In this document: in pieces, positions 1-9,240 of the stretch
Position numbering within the stretch: the first letter of the stretch is position 1
Layout: each line of letters starts with the position of its first letter
From: Streptomyces sp. JB150
GTDB taxonomy: Bacteria; Actinomycetota; Actinomycetes; Streptomycetales; Streptomycetaceae
NCBI RefSeq assembly: GCF_011193355.1
Contig: NZ_CP049780.1
Span: forward strand, 1,843,582 to 1,907,581
Reading direction: 5' to 3'
DNA length: 64,000 nt
Notes under the pieces: generated by a model
The model's database searches: none
The model's input: only the letters and a program-made list of their open reading frames with translations
What the model was told of the DNA's origin: nothing
Program-made: the position numbers and the translations under genes

Positions 1-7
1 GATACCC

Positions 8-1831
8 ATGACGAAGACCACCGACACCACCGTCGACACCACCAAGGTGTCCACCGCCCCGGCCACCCCGGTCGTGCCGCTGCCCTCCGCCGCGGCCCGC
101 GCCCTCACCGTCGCCGGCTCGGCGGTCGCCCTCGTCGGCACCTTCCTCGCCTGGACCTGGACCAGGGAGTTCCCCGGCAACCTCACGGTCACCGGCTACC
201 CCGGCGGCCTGCAGGTGCTCACGCTCGTGGGAGCACTGCTCACCCTGCTGTTCGCCGTCTCCGGCTACGGGATCAAGGGCCTGCGCTGGCTCACCCCCGG
301 CGGCACCAACAGCCCCGTCCTGCTGAGCGCCCTCGGCGTCCTCGGCACCACCGGCTACGCCATCGGCGCCATCTCCTACGAGCTGGGCGGCCTGGTCAAC
401 CTGGAGCCCGGCGCCTGGGTCTCCGGCGTGGGCGCCCTGATCGCCGTCATCGGCGCCCTCGGCCTCCCCGTCGACCAGCCGTACGACGCGGGCGACCCCA
501 GCCCGGGCCTGTGGGGCCGCATCCGCCACGCGCTGACCGCTCCCGAGCCGCCCCGCGCCAGGGAGCTGCCCTCCTGGGCGGAGATCCTGATCATCGCCGC
601 GGGCTTCGGCGTCGGCCTGTACGTCTTCGCGTACGGCATCGGCACCGAGTACTCCGAGCTGTTCATCGGCTTCCTGATCGTCGCCGGATTCGGCTTCACC
701 GCCGTCACCCGCGCCGGCCTGCTCAAGCGGCTCTCGGCGCTCACCGCCAAGCACCGCAACGTCGCCCTCGCTGCGGCGTTCGTCGCGGCGATCTGCTTCC
801 CGTTCACCCAGACGAACGACCAGTTCGCCCTGATCGGCGCGAACATCCTCATCTTCGCGACGGTCGCGCTGGGTCTGAACGTGGTCGTCGGCCTCGCCGG
901 TCTGCTCGACCTCGGATACGTCGCCTTCCTCGGCGTCGGCGCCTACGCCGCCGCCCTGGTCTCCGGCTCCCCGCAGTCGACCATCGGCGTCCACTTCCCG
1001 TTCTGGGCGGCCGTCCTCACCGGTGCCCTCGCCTCGCTGGTCTTCGGCGTGGTGATCGGTGCCCCGACCCTGCGGCTGCGCGGCGACTACCTCGCCATCG
1101 TGACGCTCGGTTTCGGTGAGATCTTCCGCATCACCATGAACAACCTGAACGGCAACAGCGGTCCGGACGTCACCAACGGCTCCAACGGCATCCCGAACAT
1201 CCCCGACCTGGAGATCTTCGGGTTCAACCTGGGCCTGCCGCACAACGTGCTGGGCCACGAGCTGACCCGTTCCGGGAACTACTACCTGCTGATGCTGGTG
1301 TTCACGGCCGTCGTCGTGCTGGTCTTCCGCCGCTCCGCGGAGTCCCGCATCGGCCGCGCGTGGGTCGCCATCCGCGAGGACGAGACCGCCGCCACCGCGA
1401 TGGGCATCAACGGCTTCCGCCTGAAGCTGCTCGCCTTCGCGCTCGGCGCGTGCCTCGCCGGTCTCGCCGGCACCGTCCAGGCGCACGTGTCGTACAGCGT
1501 CACGCCCGAGCAGTACCAGTTCGCCGGCTCCGTGCCGCCCAACTCGGCCTTTCTGCTCGCCGCCGTCATCCTCGGCGGCATGGGCACCATCAGCGGCCCG
1601 CTGATCGGCGCCGCGCTGCTCTACCTGATCCCCGCCAAGCTCCAGTTCATGGCGGAGTACCAGCTGCTCCTCTTCGGCATCGCGCTGATGCTCCTGATGC
1701 GCTTCCGGCCCGAGGGCCTGGTCGCCGACCGCAGGAAGCAGCTCGAATTCCACGAGACCGGACAGCTCGACGTACCGGACGACAAGCCGCTCCCCGACGG
1801 CGCGACCGGCGTCGCCAAGGCAGGGGCGTGA
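8..1831 (+). CDS. livM: Branched-chain amino-acid ABC transporter permease LivM
   Basis: Inner-membrane permease subunit of a LIV-type ABC importer, 607 residues. The C-terminal part, from about residue 255 to 575, is the LivM-type permease: multiple membrane helices, a run NVVVGLAGLLDLGYVAF and a cytoplasmic loop starting TLRLRGDYLAIVTLGFGEI. The first 250 or so residues are an extension with about six further hydrophobic segments, longer than classical enteric LivM. The ATG at position 8 lies almost at the window edge and its ATGA context suggests overlap with the stop of an upstream permease gene (livH) outside the window. It is followed by a 4-nt GTGA junction or a 5-nt gap to livG, depending on the livG start. 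The role is inferred from family and operon. Confidence 0.9.
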   Translation: MTKTTDTTVDTTKVSTAPATPVVPLPSAAARALTVAGSAVALVGTFLAWTWTREFPGNLTVTGYPGGLQVLTLVGALLTLLFAVSGYGIKGLRWLTPGGTNSPVLLSALGVLGTTGYAIGAISYELGGLVNLEPGAWVSGVGALIAVIGALGLPVDQPYDAGDPSPGLWGRIRHALTAPEPPRARELPSWAEILIIAAGFGVGLYVFAYGIGTEYSELFIGFLIVAGFGFTAVTRAGLLKRLSALTAKHRNVALAAAFVAAICFPFTQTNDQFALIGANILIFATVALGLNVVVGLAGLLDLGYVAFLGVGAYAAALVSGSPQSTIGVHFPFWAAVLTGALASLVFGVVIGAPTLRLRGDYLAIVTLGFGEIFRITMNNLNGNSGPDVTNGSNGIPNIPDLEIFGFNLGLPHNVLGHELTRSGNYYLLMLVFTAVVVLVFRRSAESRIGRAWVAIREDETAATAMGINGFRLKLLAFALGACLAGLAGTVQAHVSYSVTPEQYQFAGSVPPNSAFLLAAVILGGMGTISGPLIGAALLYLIPAKLQFMAEYQLLLFGIALMLLMRFRPEGLVADRRKQLEFHETGQLDVPDDKPLPDGATGVAKAGA

Positions 1832-1836
1832 CCGTC

Positions 1837-2715
1837 ATGACCACCACCACCACCGCACCCGCACCCGCCGGCACCACGGTGCTCGACGCCAGCGGCGTCA
1901 CGATGCGCTTCGGCGGCCTGACCGCCGTGCGCGGGGTCGACCTCACCGTCAACAGCGGCGAGATCGTCGGCCTCATCGGCCCCAACGGCGCCGGGAAGAC
2001 GACCTTCTTCAACTGCCTCACCGGCCTGTACGTGCCGACCGAGGGCAAGGTCGCCTACAAGGGCACCGTCCTGCCGCCCAAGCCGCACCTGGTCACCCAG
2101 GCCGGCATCGCCCGTACGTTCCAGAACATCCGGCTGTTCGCCAACATGACCGTTCTGGAGAACGTGCTGGTCGGACGGCACACCCGCACCAAGGAAGGCC
2201 TGTGGTCGGCGCTGCTGCGGCTGCCCGGCTTCAAGAAGGCCGAGCAGGAGTCGCGCGAGCGGGCCATGGAACTCCTGGAGTTCACCGGTCTGGCCGCCAA
2301 GGCCGACCACCTCGCCCGCAACCTGCCCTACGGCGAGCAGCGCAAGCTGGAGATCGCCCGGGCGCTGGCGAGCGAGCCGGGTCTGCTCCTGCTGGACGAG
2401 CCGACCGCCGGCATGAACCCGCAGGAGACCCGGGCCGCGGAGGAGCTGATCTTCGCGATCCGGGAGAAGGGCATCGCCATCCTCGTCATCGAGCACGACA
2501 TCCGGTTCATCATGAACCTGTGCGACCGGGTCGCCGTGCTGGTCCAGGGCGAGAAGATCGTCGAGGGCCCCGCCGAGGTCGTCCAGGCCGACGAGCGCGT
2601 CATCGCCGCCTACCTCGGCACGCCCTTCGAGGGCGCGCCGGGCAAGGAGGAGGTCGCGGAGGTCGAAGCCGCCGAGGCCGAGGCGCACAGCACCACGGAA
2701 GGGGACGACAAGTGA
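1837..2715 (+). CDS. livG: Branched-chain amino-acid ABC transporter ATPase LivG
   Basis: Cytoplasmic ATPase subunit of the LIV importer, 292 residues. The Walker A motif GPNGAGKTT, the LivG-type signature LPYGEQ, Walker B LLLLDEPTAG and the H-loop VIEHD are all present, and the order fits the LivG subfamily. The C-terminal tail is Glu/Ala-rich and not part of the catalytic fold. I chose ATG 1837, with AGGGG about 10 nt upstream. GTG 1828, which overlaps the livM stop as GTGA, is an in-frame alternative that would add three residues. The 3' end overlaps livF as GTGA, so the three genes are translationally coupled. Confidence 0.92.
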   Translation: MTTTTTAPAPAGTTVLDASGVTMRFGGLTAVRGVDLTVNSGEIVGLIGPNGAGKTTFFNCLTGLYVPTEGKVAYKGTVLPPKPHLVTQAGIARTFQNIRLFANMTVLENVLVGRHTRTKEGLWSALLRLPGFKKAEQESRERAMELLEFTGLAAKADHLARNLPYGEQRKLEIARALASEPGLLLLDEPTAGMNPQETRAAEELIFAIREKGIAILVIEHDIRFIMNLCDRVAVLVQGEKIVEGPAEVVQADERVIAAYLGTPFEGAPGKEEVAEVEAAEAEAHSTTEGDDK

Positions 2716-3428
2716 CCGCTCTGCTGGAGGTCGAGGACCTCAGGGTCGCCTACGGCAAGATCGAGGCCGTCAAGGGCATCTCGTTCACGGTGAACGCGGG
2801 CGAGGTCGTCACCCTCATCGGCACCAACGGCGCGGGCAAGACCACCACCCTGCGGACGCTGTCCGGGCTGCTCACGCCGGTCTCCGGCGAGATCCGCTTC
2901 GACGGCAGGTCGCTGAAGAAGATCCCCGCCCACAAGGTCGTCTCGCTGGGCCTCGCCCACTCCCCCGAGGGGCGGCACATCTTCCCCCGGATGACGATCG
3001 AGGACAACCTCCGCCTCGGCGCGTTCCTGCGCAACGACAAGGAGGGCATCGAGAAGGACATCCAGCGCGCCTACGACCTGTTCCCCATCCTCGGGGAGCG
3101 GCGCAAGCAGGCGGCGGGCACCCTCTCCGGCGGTGAGCAGCAGATGCTCGCCATGGGCAGGGCGCTGATGTCCCGTCCGAAGCTGCTCATGCTCGACGAG
3201 CCCTCCATGGGTCTGTCGCCGATCATGATGCAGAAGATCATGGCGACCATTCAGGAGCTGAAGTCGCAGGGCACGACGATTCTGCTCATCGAGCAGAACG
3301 CCCAGGCGGCGCTGTCGCTGGCCGACCACGGCCACGTCATGGAGGTCGGCAAGATCGTCCTGTCGGGCACGGGCCAGGACCTGCTGCACGACGAGTCGGT
3401 GCGCAAGGCGTACCTGGGCGAGGACTAG
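2712..3428 (+). CDS. livF: Branched-chain amino-acid ABC transporter ATPase LivF
   Basis: Second ATPase subunit of the importer, 238 residues. Walker A GTNGAGKTTT, signature LSGGEQQ, Walker B LLMLDEPS and H-loop LIEQN are seen in order; the EQN form is usual for LivF. GTG 2712 overlaps the livG stop in a GTGA junction, and the protein then begins directly with the ABC fold (LLEVEDLRVAYG), which supports this start. It is the last gene of the operon and a strong hairpin terminator follows 17 nt after the stop. Confidence 0.93.
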   Translation: MTALLEVEDLRVAYGKIEAVKGISFTVNAGEVVTLIGTNGAGKTTTLRTLSGLLTPVSGEIRFDGRSLKKIPAHKVVSLGLAHSPEGRHIFPRMTIEDNLRLGAFLRNDKEGIEKDIQRAYDLFPILGERRKQAAGTLSGGEQQMLAMGRALMSRPKLLMLDEPSMGLSPIMMQKIMATIQELKSQGTTILLIEQNAQAALSLADHGHVMEVGKIVLSGTGQDLLHDESVRKAYLGED

Positions 3429-3444
3429 GACACCTCACCACGAA

Positions 3445-3483
3445 GGACCGCCGCTTCCCCTCGGGGAGGCGGCGGTCCCTTTT
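3445..3483 (+). terminator. Rho-independent terminator of the liv operon
   Basis: A 16-bp stem (3445-3460 with 3463-3478, one G-T pair) closed by a tiny loop and followed by CCTTTTTC. It sits 17 nt after livF and faces the convergent immunity gene. Confidence 0.88.
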
Positions 3484-3494
3484 TCTGCCGTGCG

Positions 3495-3830
3495 CTACTC
3501 CAGCTCGGCGGCCCGCCGCTTGAGCTGCTCGGCCTGCTCGTCCCAGTCCGGGCCGAAGCACAGCAGGTCGGCGGCGGCCTCGCGGAGCAGTTCGGGGTCG
3601 TCCGGGCGCTGGAGGCAGGCCAGCCGGTAGGCGAGGTTGCGGGCCCACGGCGGCAGGGCCATCCAGTCCTCGGTGAGGACCTCCCTCAGCATCGCGCGGA
3701 TCTCGTCGGCGGTCGCGAACGTGACCGTCTCGACGAAGTCCCTGACGGCGTCCCGGACCTGCCGGCTCTCGGCACCGGCCTCGTCGAGGGTCTGGCCGAG
3801 GCGCCGGGCCACGGGGATCAGATCGGACAT
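3495..3830 (-). CDS. Putative immunity protein for the Rhs toxin
   Basis: Protein of 111 residues that I do not recognise as a named family. It looks mostly alpha-helical, is acidic, has no signal peptide or membrane segment, and contains a Trp-rich middle (DWMALPPWARN) and a C-terminal CFGPDWDE. Start ATG 3830 is preceded by GAGAAG at suitable spacing. It begins 32 nt after the stop of the Rhs gene on the same strand. Small, acidic, and immediately 3' of a polymorphic toxin is the standard place for the cognate immunity gene. The function is inferred from position, not from sequence family. Confidence 0.7.
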   Translation of the reverse strand: MSDLIPVARRLGQTLDEAGAESRQVRDAVRDFVETVTFATADEIRAMLREVLTEDWMALPPWARNLAYRLACLQRPDDPELLREAAADLLCFGPDWDEQAEQLKRRAAELE

Positions 3831-3862
3831 GTGCTCTTCTCGGATTCCTTCTCGCACACTGG

Positions 3863-6800
3863 TCAGTTGAGCCAGTAGGTGGACAGCTGGTAGGCCCCGT
3901 CGGGCCGGTGGATGACGCGGTACCCCACATCGTGCCCGTCGATATGGACCGACCGCTCGAGCGGCCCGGTGAATCCGGGTCCCGGCGTGGGCACGGTCCC
4001 GCCGTTCTCGATGTACTTGTACACATCGGAGACGATCGCCTGTTCGATCTGGTCGGGGTTGAGGTTCGTCGTGCGCAGATCGTTCTTCACGCCGCCGGGG
4101 CCGGTGTGCTCGCGGTCGTAGCCGTGGCCGGTGTTGAAGTGCCACTGGTCGTCGCCGACCATGGCCGACCGCTTGAGGTCCTTGCCCTCGCCCTGGGACG
4201 AGTACTCGCCGATCCTGGGTCCGTCACCGTCGTTCGGGTACGGCGACAGGCCGAGCGGGTCGCAGACGGTGTGCGGGTTGTGCACATAGCCGACCGGGTT
4301 CGGCGCCGGTCCCAGGCCCAGCGGGTCGGGCGTGGTGTAGCGACCGGTCTCCGGGTCGTAGTGCCGGTGCAGGTTGTAGTGGAGGCCGGTCTCGGCGTCG
4401 TAGTACTGGCCGGGGAAGCGCAGGGGGGTGTACGCGGTGCTGGACCGGGTCCACGCGGTGGTGCCCCAGAGGGTCGCGCGGGTCCGCCAGGCGATGTCGC
4501 CGGACTCGTCGACGAGTTCGGTGGGGGCGCCGATCAGATCGGTGGCGATGGCGAAGAAGCGCCGGTCGATCTCCTCCTGCCGGGCGTCCGCGGACAGGAT
4601 GCGTTCCGTCTGGGCGAGGGGCGCGAGGCCGCGGTGGTCCCAGGTCAGCACCACCGGGTTCGGCACGTCGGCGCCGATGGTGGTCTGCTCGCACAGCGTG
4701 GTGCCGTCCCAGGTGAAGCGCACCTCCTCGACGACGGTCTCGCCGTCGTCGGCCAGGCGCTGTTTGACCGTGCGGCGGCCCAGCGGGTCGTAGCGGTAGC
4801 GCCAGCGGGTGCCGTCGGGGGTGGTCACGCCGGTGAGGCGGTCCTCGGCGTCCCACTCGTAGCGCCAGGTGTCGGGTTTGCGGGACAGCCGGGTCTTTTG
4901 CCGCAGTACGACCCGGCCGAGCCCGTCGTACTCGAAGCGGACCTGGCCGGCCCGGCTGAGGGCGGTGCCGGTGTAGGCGCGGGGTCCGGCGGCCTCGTGG
5001 CCGGGGTGGGAGGAGGGCCAGGCGGCCTCGGTCTGGTTGCCGGACGCGTCGTAGGCGTACCGCTCGGTCCAGCCCCGGGCGTGGACGGCGGTGACCCGGC
5101 CGACGGGATCGAGCGTGAAGGTGCGGACGCCGGAGAGCCCGTCGGCGATCTCGGTGAGGTGTCCGTCGGCGCGGTAGCCGTAGGAGCGGGTGTTCAGGTC
5201 GCGGGAGCCGGCCGTGAGGTGCTGCTCGGCCAGCCGTCCGGCCTCGTCCCAGGCGGAGGTGAGCAAGAGGCCGTCGCCGAAGACGCGCTCCAGTTCCCGG
5301 CCCGCCGCGTCGTGGCTGAAGGTGACCTCACGGCCGCCGGTGACCACTCGGGTGGGCCGGCCCGCGGCGTCGTAGGCGTAGGTCGTGACGAGGCCGGTCG
5401 GGGTGGTGCGGCGGACGCGGCGGCCGACGGCGTCATAGGCGTGTTCGACGGCCCGGCCGTCGACGAGTTCGGTCTTGAGCCGGCCCAGCCGGTCGTAGCG
5501 GCGGATCAGCTCGCTGTCGGGACCGGATGCCTGGAGCAGGCGTCCGGCCCGGTCGTGCAGGTAGGTGGTGACCCGCCCGCCTGCCTCCTTGCGGATCACC
5601 CGGCCGCGCTCGTCGTGGGCGTACGACAGGGTGTTGCCCAGGTGGTCGACGCGCGCCACGAGCCGGCCGGCGGCGTCGAGGCGGTAGCGGACGGTACGGC
5701 CGTCGAAGTCGGTCTCGGCGACCGGCCGGCCGGCCGCGTCGTACTCGTAGGTCCAGGTCAGGCCGCGCGGGTCGGTGACCCGGGTGAGCCGCAGGCCCGC
5801 GTCGTGCTCGAACTCGTAGCGCGCGCCGTCGGGGCGGACGCGGGCGGCGAGCAGGTCGAAGTGGGTGTACTCGAACCGGGACACGCCGCCGGCCGCGTCG
5901 GTGTGGGTGAGGCAGTTGCCCTCGCCGTCGTACGTCCACGACTCCGTGACGCCGCCGGGGGCCTCCCGCCGGGCGAGCCGGCCGTCCGCGGTCCAGGTGA
6001 GCCGGGTGACACCGCCCACCGGGTCGGTGAGGCGCACCAGGCGGCCCAGCGCGTCGCGCTCCAGGCGGGTGGTGCCGCCGGCCGGGTCGGTCACCTCCAC
6101 GGGGAGGCCGGCGGCGTCGCAGCGCACGGTCGTGACGGCGCCGAGGGCGTCGGTGACCGAGGTCGGGCGTCCGGCGTCGTCGTAGGTCCAGCGGACGGTG
6201 TGGCCGGCGGGGTCGGTGAGGGCGACGCGGTTGCCCCGCTCGTCGAACTCCTGGAGCCAGCGGGCGCCGTCCGGGCCGCGCAGTTCGGTGGGCAGGCCGA
6301 GCGGACCGCCGCGCTCGGCGCGGACCTCGCCGCCGTCCGGGTGGGTGACGGAGACGAGCCGGCCGTCCTCGTCGTAGCCGAACGTCGTGGTGTGGCCCAG
6401 CGGGTCGGTGCGGGTGAGCATGGTGCCGCGCGCGTCGTAGCTGAACCGCGTGGTGTGGCCGAGCGGGTCCGTGGTCGCCAGGACGCGGCAGCCGCGGCCG
6501 ATCAGATGGCGGGTGACGGCGCCGTCGGCGGTGGTCAGGGTGGTGGTGCGGTGGCCGGTCCGGGGGTCGGGCTCGGTGTAGGAGAGCGTGATCTGGACGT
6601 GGCCCGCCTCGCCGCCCTCGGCGATGACGCGGTCGCGCTCGTCGTAGGCGTAGTCGTACCGGCTGCCGTTCGAGTCGATCCACGCGGTGACGCGGCGGCG
6701 CTCGTCGTAGACGAACGTCGTGGTGGCGCCGGACGGCTTGGTGACGGTCGTGAGGTTGCCGTCCTGGTAGCCGTACGCCATCAGGGGCAGGTCGGTGCCG

Positions 6801-8584
6801 TCCGGTCCGGCACCGGCCAGGGACAGCGCGGTGATCCGGCCGTCTGTGGTGGTGACGTTCACCTGGCGGCCGGACGAGTGGACGAGGGCGAGGGGCAGTC
6901 CGGTCTCGGTGCGGTCGACGGTGACGGTGTGGCCGCCCCGGTCGGTGACGCCGGCCAGCCAGGCGTCGCCGTCCTGGCCGGGCTCGGTGCCGGGCGGGGC
7001 CGTGAAGTGGCGGACCAGGCCGGTGTCCAGGTCGGTGATGGTGTAGTCGCCGTCCGCGTCGCGGGTCAGCAGCGTGCGCCCGGTGCCCGACTCGGGGCGG
7101 GTGGGGGCGCCGGGGACGGGGTGCGGATACGGGATGAGGAGGCCGTCGGCGGTGACGTGGACGACGCCGACCGGGTCGATCTCCAGCCGCTCGTCGACGG
7201 TGGACGTCCAGGAGGGCCCGAGGAACCGGCCGGCCGTGCTGCCGGACTCGGTGCGCCGCGTGAACGTCAGCGGCAGGATGCCGGGCAGTTCGACGTCGGT
7301 CTGGGGCAGGAACATCCGGCCGGAGGCGAGGTCGACCGGGTCGGTGCCGTCGGTGGTGCGGTCGCCGTCGGGGCGGTTGTGGGTGCCGTCCGGCGCGTCG
7401 TCGATCAGGGTGCGCGCGCGGGCGGCGTCGGCGGCGTCCTCGGCGATGCGGACGCCCTTGACCGCGGCGCCGCCGCCACCGGTGGCCACGGTCAGCGCGA
7501 CGTCGGGCAGCAGCCGGCCGAAGCCCTCGTACGGGTCCTTCATGAAGTCGCTGACCATCTGCCGCCCGGTGCCCCAGGGGTCGTTGGCGGCCAGCACCAG
7601 CCCGGAGGCCAGGCTGTTGAGGGAGGTGGCGTACTCGGCGGGGTGCGTGAGGTTGTACGGGTCCAGCGGGTTGACGCTGCGGACGAAGTTCACCAGGCCG
7701 GCGGTGCCCTTGACGATGCCGCCGCCGACGTGGTCGCCGATGATCTGCAGCTCCTGCAAGCCGTCGCCCAACTGCTCGGTGTACGACGGCTTCTCGGGCG
7801 CCCGGTCCCGGGCGGCGCGGACCTTGGAGCGGGCGGCCTCGGCCGCGGTGTTGCGCTGCTTGCGCGCCTCGGCGAGGATGTCCTGCGCCTCCTGCATCAG
7901 CTTCTTGCCCGGGTCCTCGAACGTCGAGGCGGGGCGCGGCGGGAGGGTGGACGGGTCACGCTGGTCGGCGGGCTGGGCGTTGTAGCGTTCGACCGCCTTG
8001 TTGTAGTCGTCGACCTTCTTGCGGTGGGCGTCGGCCGCCTCCTCGGAGGCCTTCACGCCCTCCTTCCACTTGTCGATCGCCGCCTGTGCCTGCCCCTGCG
8101 CCCACTCGACCGTTCCGGCGAACGCCTCCAGGGCGGCGGCGGCCTCCTCACAGGCGTCGGCGCCGTTGAACCACTTGGGCGGCTGGTCACCGACGACGGT
8201 GCGCAGCGTCTCGGCCGCGACACCCTTGAGCTGGGACGAGTCGAGGCCCTTGAGGCCGTCGCCGACGCTGTCGAACGCCTTCTGGAAGCCGCGCAGGCGC
8301 TCGGCGGTGGAGCGCAGCTTGGCGGCGCTGCCGTAGACGAGCTTGGTCTTGTCCTCGGTCTGCCCGAGGTCCATCTCGTCGACCTCGGCGCCCATCCGGT
8401 TGGCGACCGAGCGGGACTGCTCGCGCACCCAGTCGGCGCCCGACTCCCAGCCGACGTCGTCCAGCCGGTCCGCCGTCCAGTTGCCGGCGTCCTCGACCCG
8501 GTTGCCGACCCACTCGACGCCGTCCTCGACCGCGTTCTCGACGGAGTCGGGCGTGATGTCGCTGATGAATCCCCCGATACCCAC
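3863..8584 (-). CDS. Rhs/YD-repeat polymorphic toxin with T7SS-type N-terminus
   Basis: Large polymorphic toxin of 1573 residues. Residues 1 to about 230 form a helical N-terminus (ITPDSVENAVEDGVEWVGNR onward) like the putative type VII secretion signal domain common in Streptomyces. A hydrophobic linker follows, then a DUF6531-like segment around residues 410-490 (PVDLASGRMFLPQTDVELPG). Many YD repeats (YDxxGRxxxxxD) run to about residue 1400 and should form the Rhs shell. The Rhs core ends with a GLHYNLHRHYDPETGRYTT-type motif and DPLGL at residue 1442. The variable tip, about residues 1450-1573, is the presumed toxin domain. Start is GTG 8584, two nt after the stop of the preceding gene. 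The enzyme activity of the tip is not established from this sequence. Confidence 0.88.
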   Translation of the reverse strand: MGIGGFISDITPDSVENAVEDGVEWVGNRVEDAGNWTADRLDDVGWESGADWVREQSRSVANRMGAEVDEMDLGQTEDKTKLVYGSAAKLRSTAERLRGFQKAFDSVGDGLKGLDSSQLKGVAAETLRTVVGDQPPKWFNGADACEEAAAALEAFAGTVEWAQGQAQAAIDKWKEGVKASEEAADAHRKKVDDYNKAVERYNAQPADQRDPSTLPPRPASTFEDPGKKLMQEAQDILAEARKQRNTAAEAARSKVRAARDRAPEKPSYTEQLGDGLQELQIIGDHVGGGIVKGTAGLVNFVRSVNPLDPYNLTHPAEYATSLNSLASGLVLAANDPWGTGRQMVSDFMKDPYEGFGRLLPDVALTVATGGGGAAVKGVRIAEDAADAARARTLIDDAPDGTHNRPDGDRTTDGTDPVDLASGRMFLPQTDVELPGILPLTFTRRTESGSTAGRFLGPSWTSTVDERLEIDPVGVVHVTADGLLIPYPHPVPGAPTRPESGTGRTLLTRDADGDYTITDLDTGLVRHFTAPPGTEPGQDGDAWLAGVTDRGGHTVTVDRTETGLPLALVHSSGRQVNVTTTDGRITALSLAGAGPDGTDLPLMAYGYQDGNLTTVTKPSGATTTFVYDERRRVTAWIDSNGSRYDYAYDERDRVIAEGGEAGHVQITLSYTEPDPRTGHRTTTLTTADGAVTRHLIGRGCRVLATTDPLGHTTRFSYDARGTMLTRTDPLGHTTTFGYDEDGRLVSVTHPDGGEVRAERGGPLGLPTELRGPDGARWLQEFDERGNRVALTDPAGHTVRWTYDDAGRPTSVTDALGAVTTVRCDAAGLPVEVTDPAGGTTRLERDALGRLVRLTDPVGGVTRLTWTADGRLARREAPGGVTESWTYDGEGNCLTHTDAAGGVSRFEYTHFDLLAARVRPDGARYEFEHDAGLRLTRVTDPRGLTWTYEYDAAGRPVAETDFDGRTVRYRLDAAGRLVARVDHLGNTLSYAHDERGRVIRKEAGGRVTTYLHDRAGRLLQASGPDSELIRRYDRLGRLKTELVDGRAVEHAYDAVGRRVRRTTPTGLVTTYAYDAAGRPTRVVTGGREVTFSHDAAGRELERVFGDGLLLTSAWDEAGRLAEQHLTAGSRDLNTRSYGYRADGHLTEIADGLSGVRTFTLDPVGRVTAVHARGWTERYAYDASGNQTEAAWPSSHPGHEAAGPRAYTGTALSRAGQVRFEYDGLGRVVLRQKTRLSRKPDTWRYEWDAEDRLTGVTTPDGTRWRYRYDPLGRRTVKQRLADDGETVVEEVRFTWDGTTLCEQTTIGADVPNPVVLTWDHRGLAPLAQTERILSADARQEEIDRRFFAIATDLIGAPTELVDESGDIAWRTRATLWGTTAWTRSSTAYTPLRFPGQYYDAETGLHYNLHRHYDPETGRYTTPDPLGLGPAPNPVGYVHNPHTVCDPLGLSPYPNDGDGPRIGEYSSQGEGKDLKRSAMVGDDQWHFNTGHGYDREHTGPGGVKNDLRTTNLNPDQIEQAIVSDVYKYIENGGTVPTPGPGFTGPLERSVHIDGHDVGYRVIHRPDGAYQLSTYWLN

Positions 8585-8586
8585 GC

Positions 8587-9240
8587 TCAGTTCCCCCCGT
8601 TGTCACCCTGCTGGGCCTGCCGCGCGCGTTCCTCCGGTGACGGCCCGAAGGTGTTGTCGAGCGCCTGGTTCCACTGGTCGTCGGAGATGCCCGCCGCGTC
8701 CCTGAGCAGCTCCGACCGCCGGCCGCCCTCCCCTTCGGTGAGCACGGCCCGGCCGGTGTCCTTCCACGTCTGCGAGATGTCCTGGCCGGCCCGGTCGAAG
8801 GACTCGGCGCTCCAGTCCGGGTTCAGGGCGTCGGGAGTGAAGACGTCGCCCCAGTCCTGCCGGGTGATCTCCTCCTCGGAGGCGTGCGGGTTGCCGCCCA
8901 TCACGGAGTTCACGCCCACCTTCAGCGCTCCTTCGACGTACTGGTCGTGCTCCCACTGCGTGCCCGCGGCGAGGCCGAGACGGTTGGCGATCTCGCTCGC
9001 GTCGTGGACGAGGGCGCGCACGCCCCACTCCCAGCGCTCGCAGAAGTCCTCGAAGTCGGTGGACAGGCCGTGGTGTCCGGCCTCCATGCCGGTCATGGCG
9101 AGTTCGGAGAACCCCTTGCCCATGACCGAGCCGGTCGCGTCGCCGACCTCGCCGAGCTGGTCGATGGTGCTGCCCAGTCCCCGGGTGAACCTGGTGACGG
9201 CGTCGTTGCCGAACTGAACATCCCCTGCGCCGCCGGTCAT
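8587..9240 (-). CDS. T7SS/WXG-like helical protein upstream of Rhs toxin
   Basis: Protein of 217 residues, predicted all-helical and hydrophilic, with no signal peptide. It has a WEWGV segment in the first half and a Gln/Gly-rich disordered C-terminus (QAQQGDNGGN). Proteins of this kind precede Rhs toxins in Streptomyces and may serve as secretion partner or chaperone; the family name is uncertain. ATG 9240 overlaps the upstream stop (ATGA) and its own stop is 2 nt from the Rhs GTG, so the genes are translationally coupled. Confidence 0.7.
   Translation of the reverse strand: MTGGAGDVQFGNDAVTRFTRGLGSTIDQLGEVGDATGSVMGKGFSELAMTGMEAGHHGLSTDFEDFCERWEWGVRALVHDASEIANRLGLAAGTQWEHDQYVEGALKVGVNSVMGGNPHASEEEITRQDWGDVFTPDALNPDWSAESFDRAGQDISQTWKDTGRAVLTEGEGGRRSELLRDAAGISDDQWNQALDNTFGPSPEERARQAQQGDNGGN

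Noticed and set aside
1828..1836. GTG start for livG overlapping the livM stop
   Set aside because: Possible, but ATG 1837 has the better-spaced AGGGG; kept as an alternative.
3908..9217. 1769-residue open frame on the plus strand opposite the Rhs gene
   Set aside because: Mirror of the GC-rich Rhs gene; composition is Gly/Val/Ala-rich without domains, and the minus strand has clear Rhs motifs and coupled neighbours.
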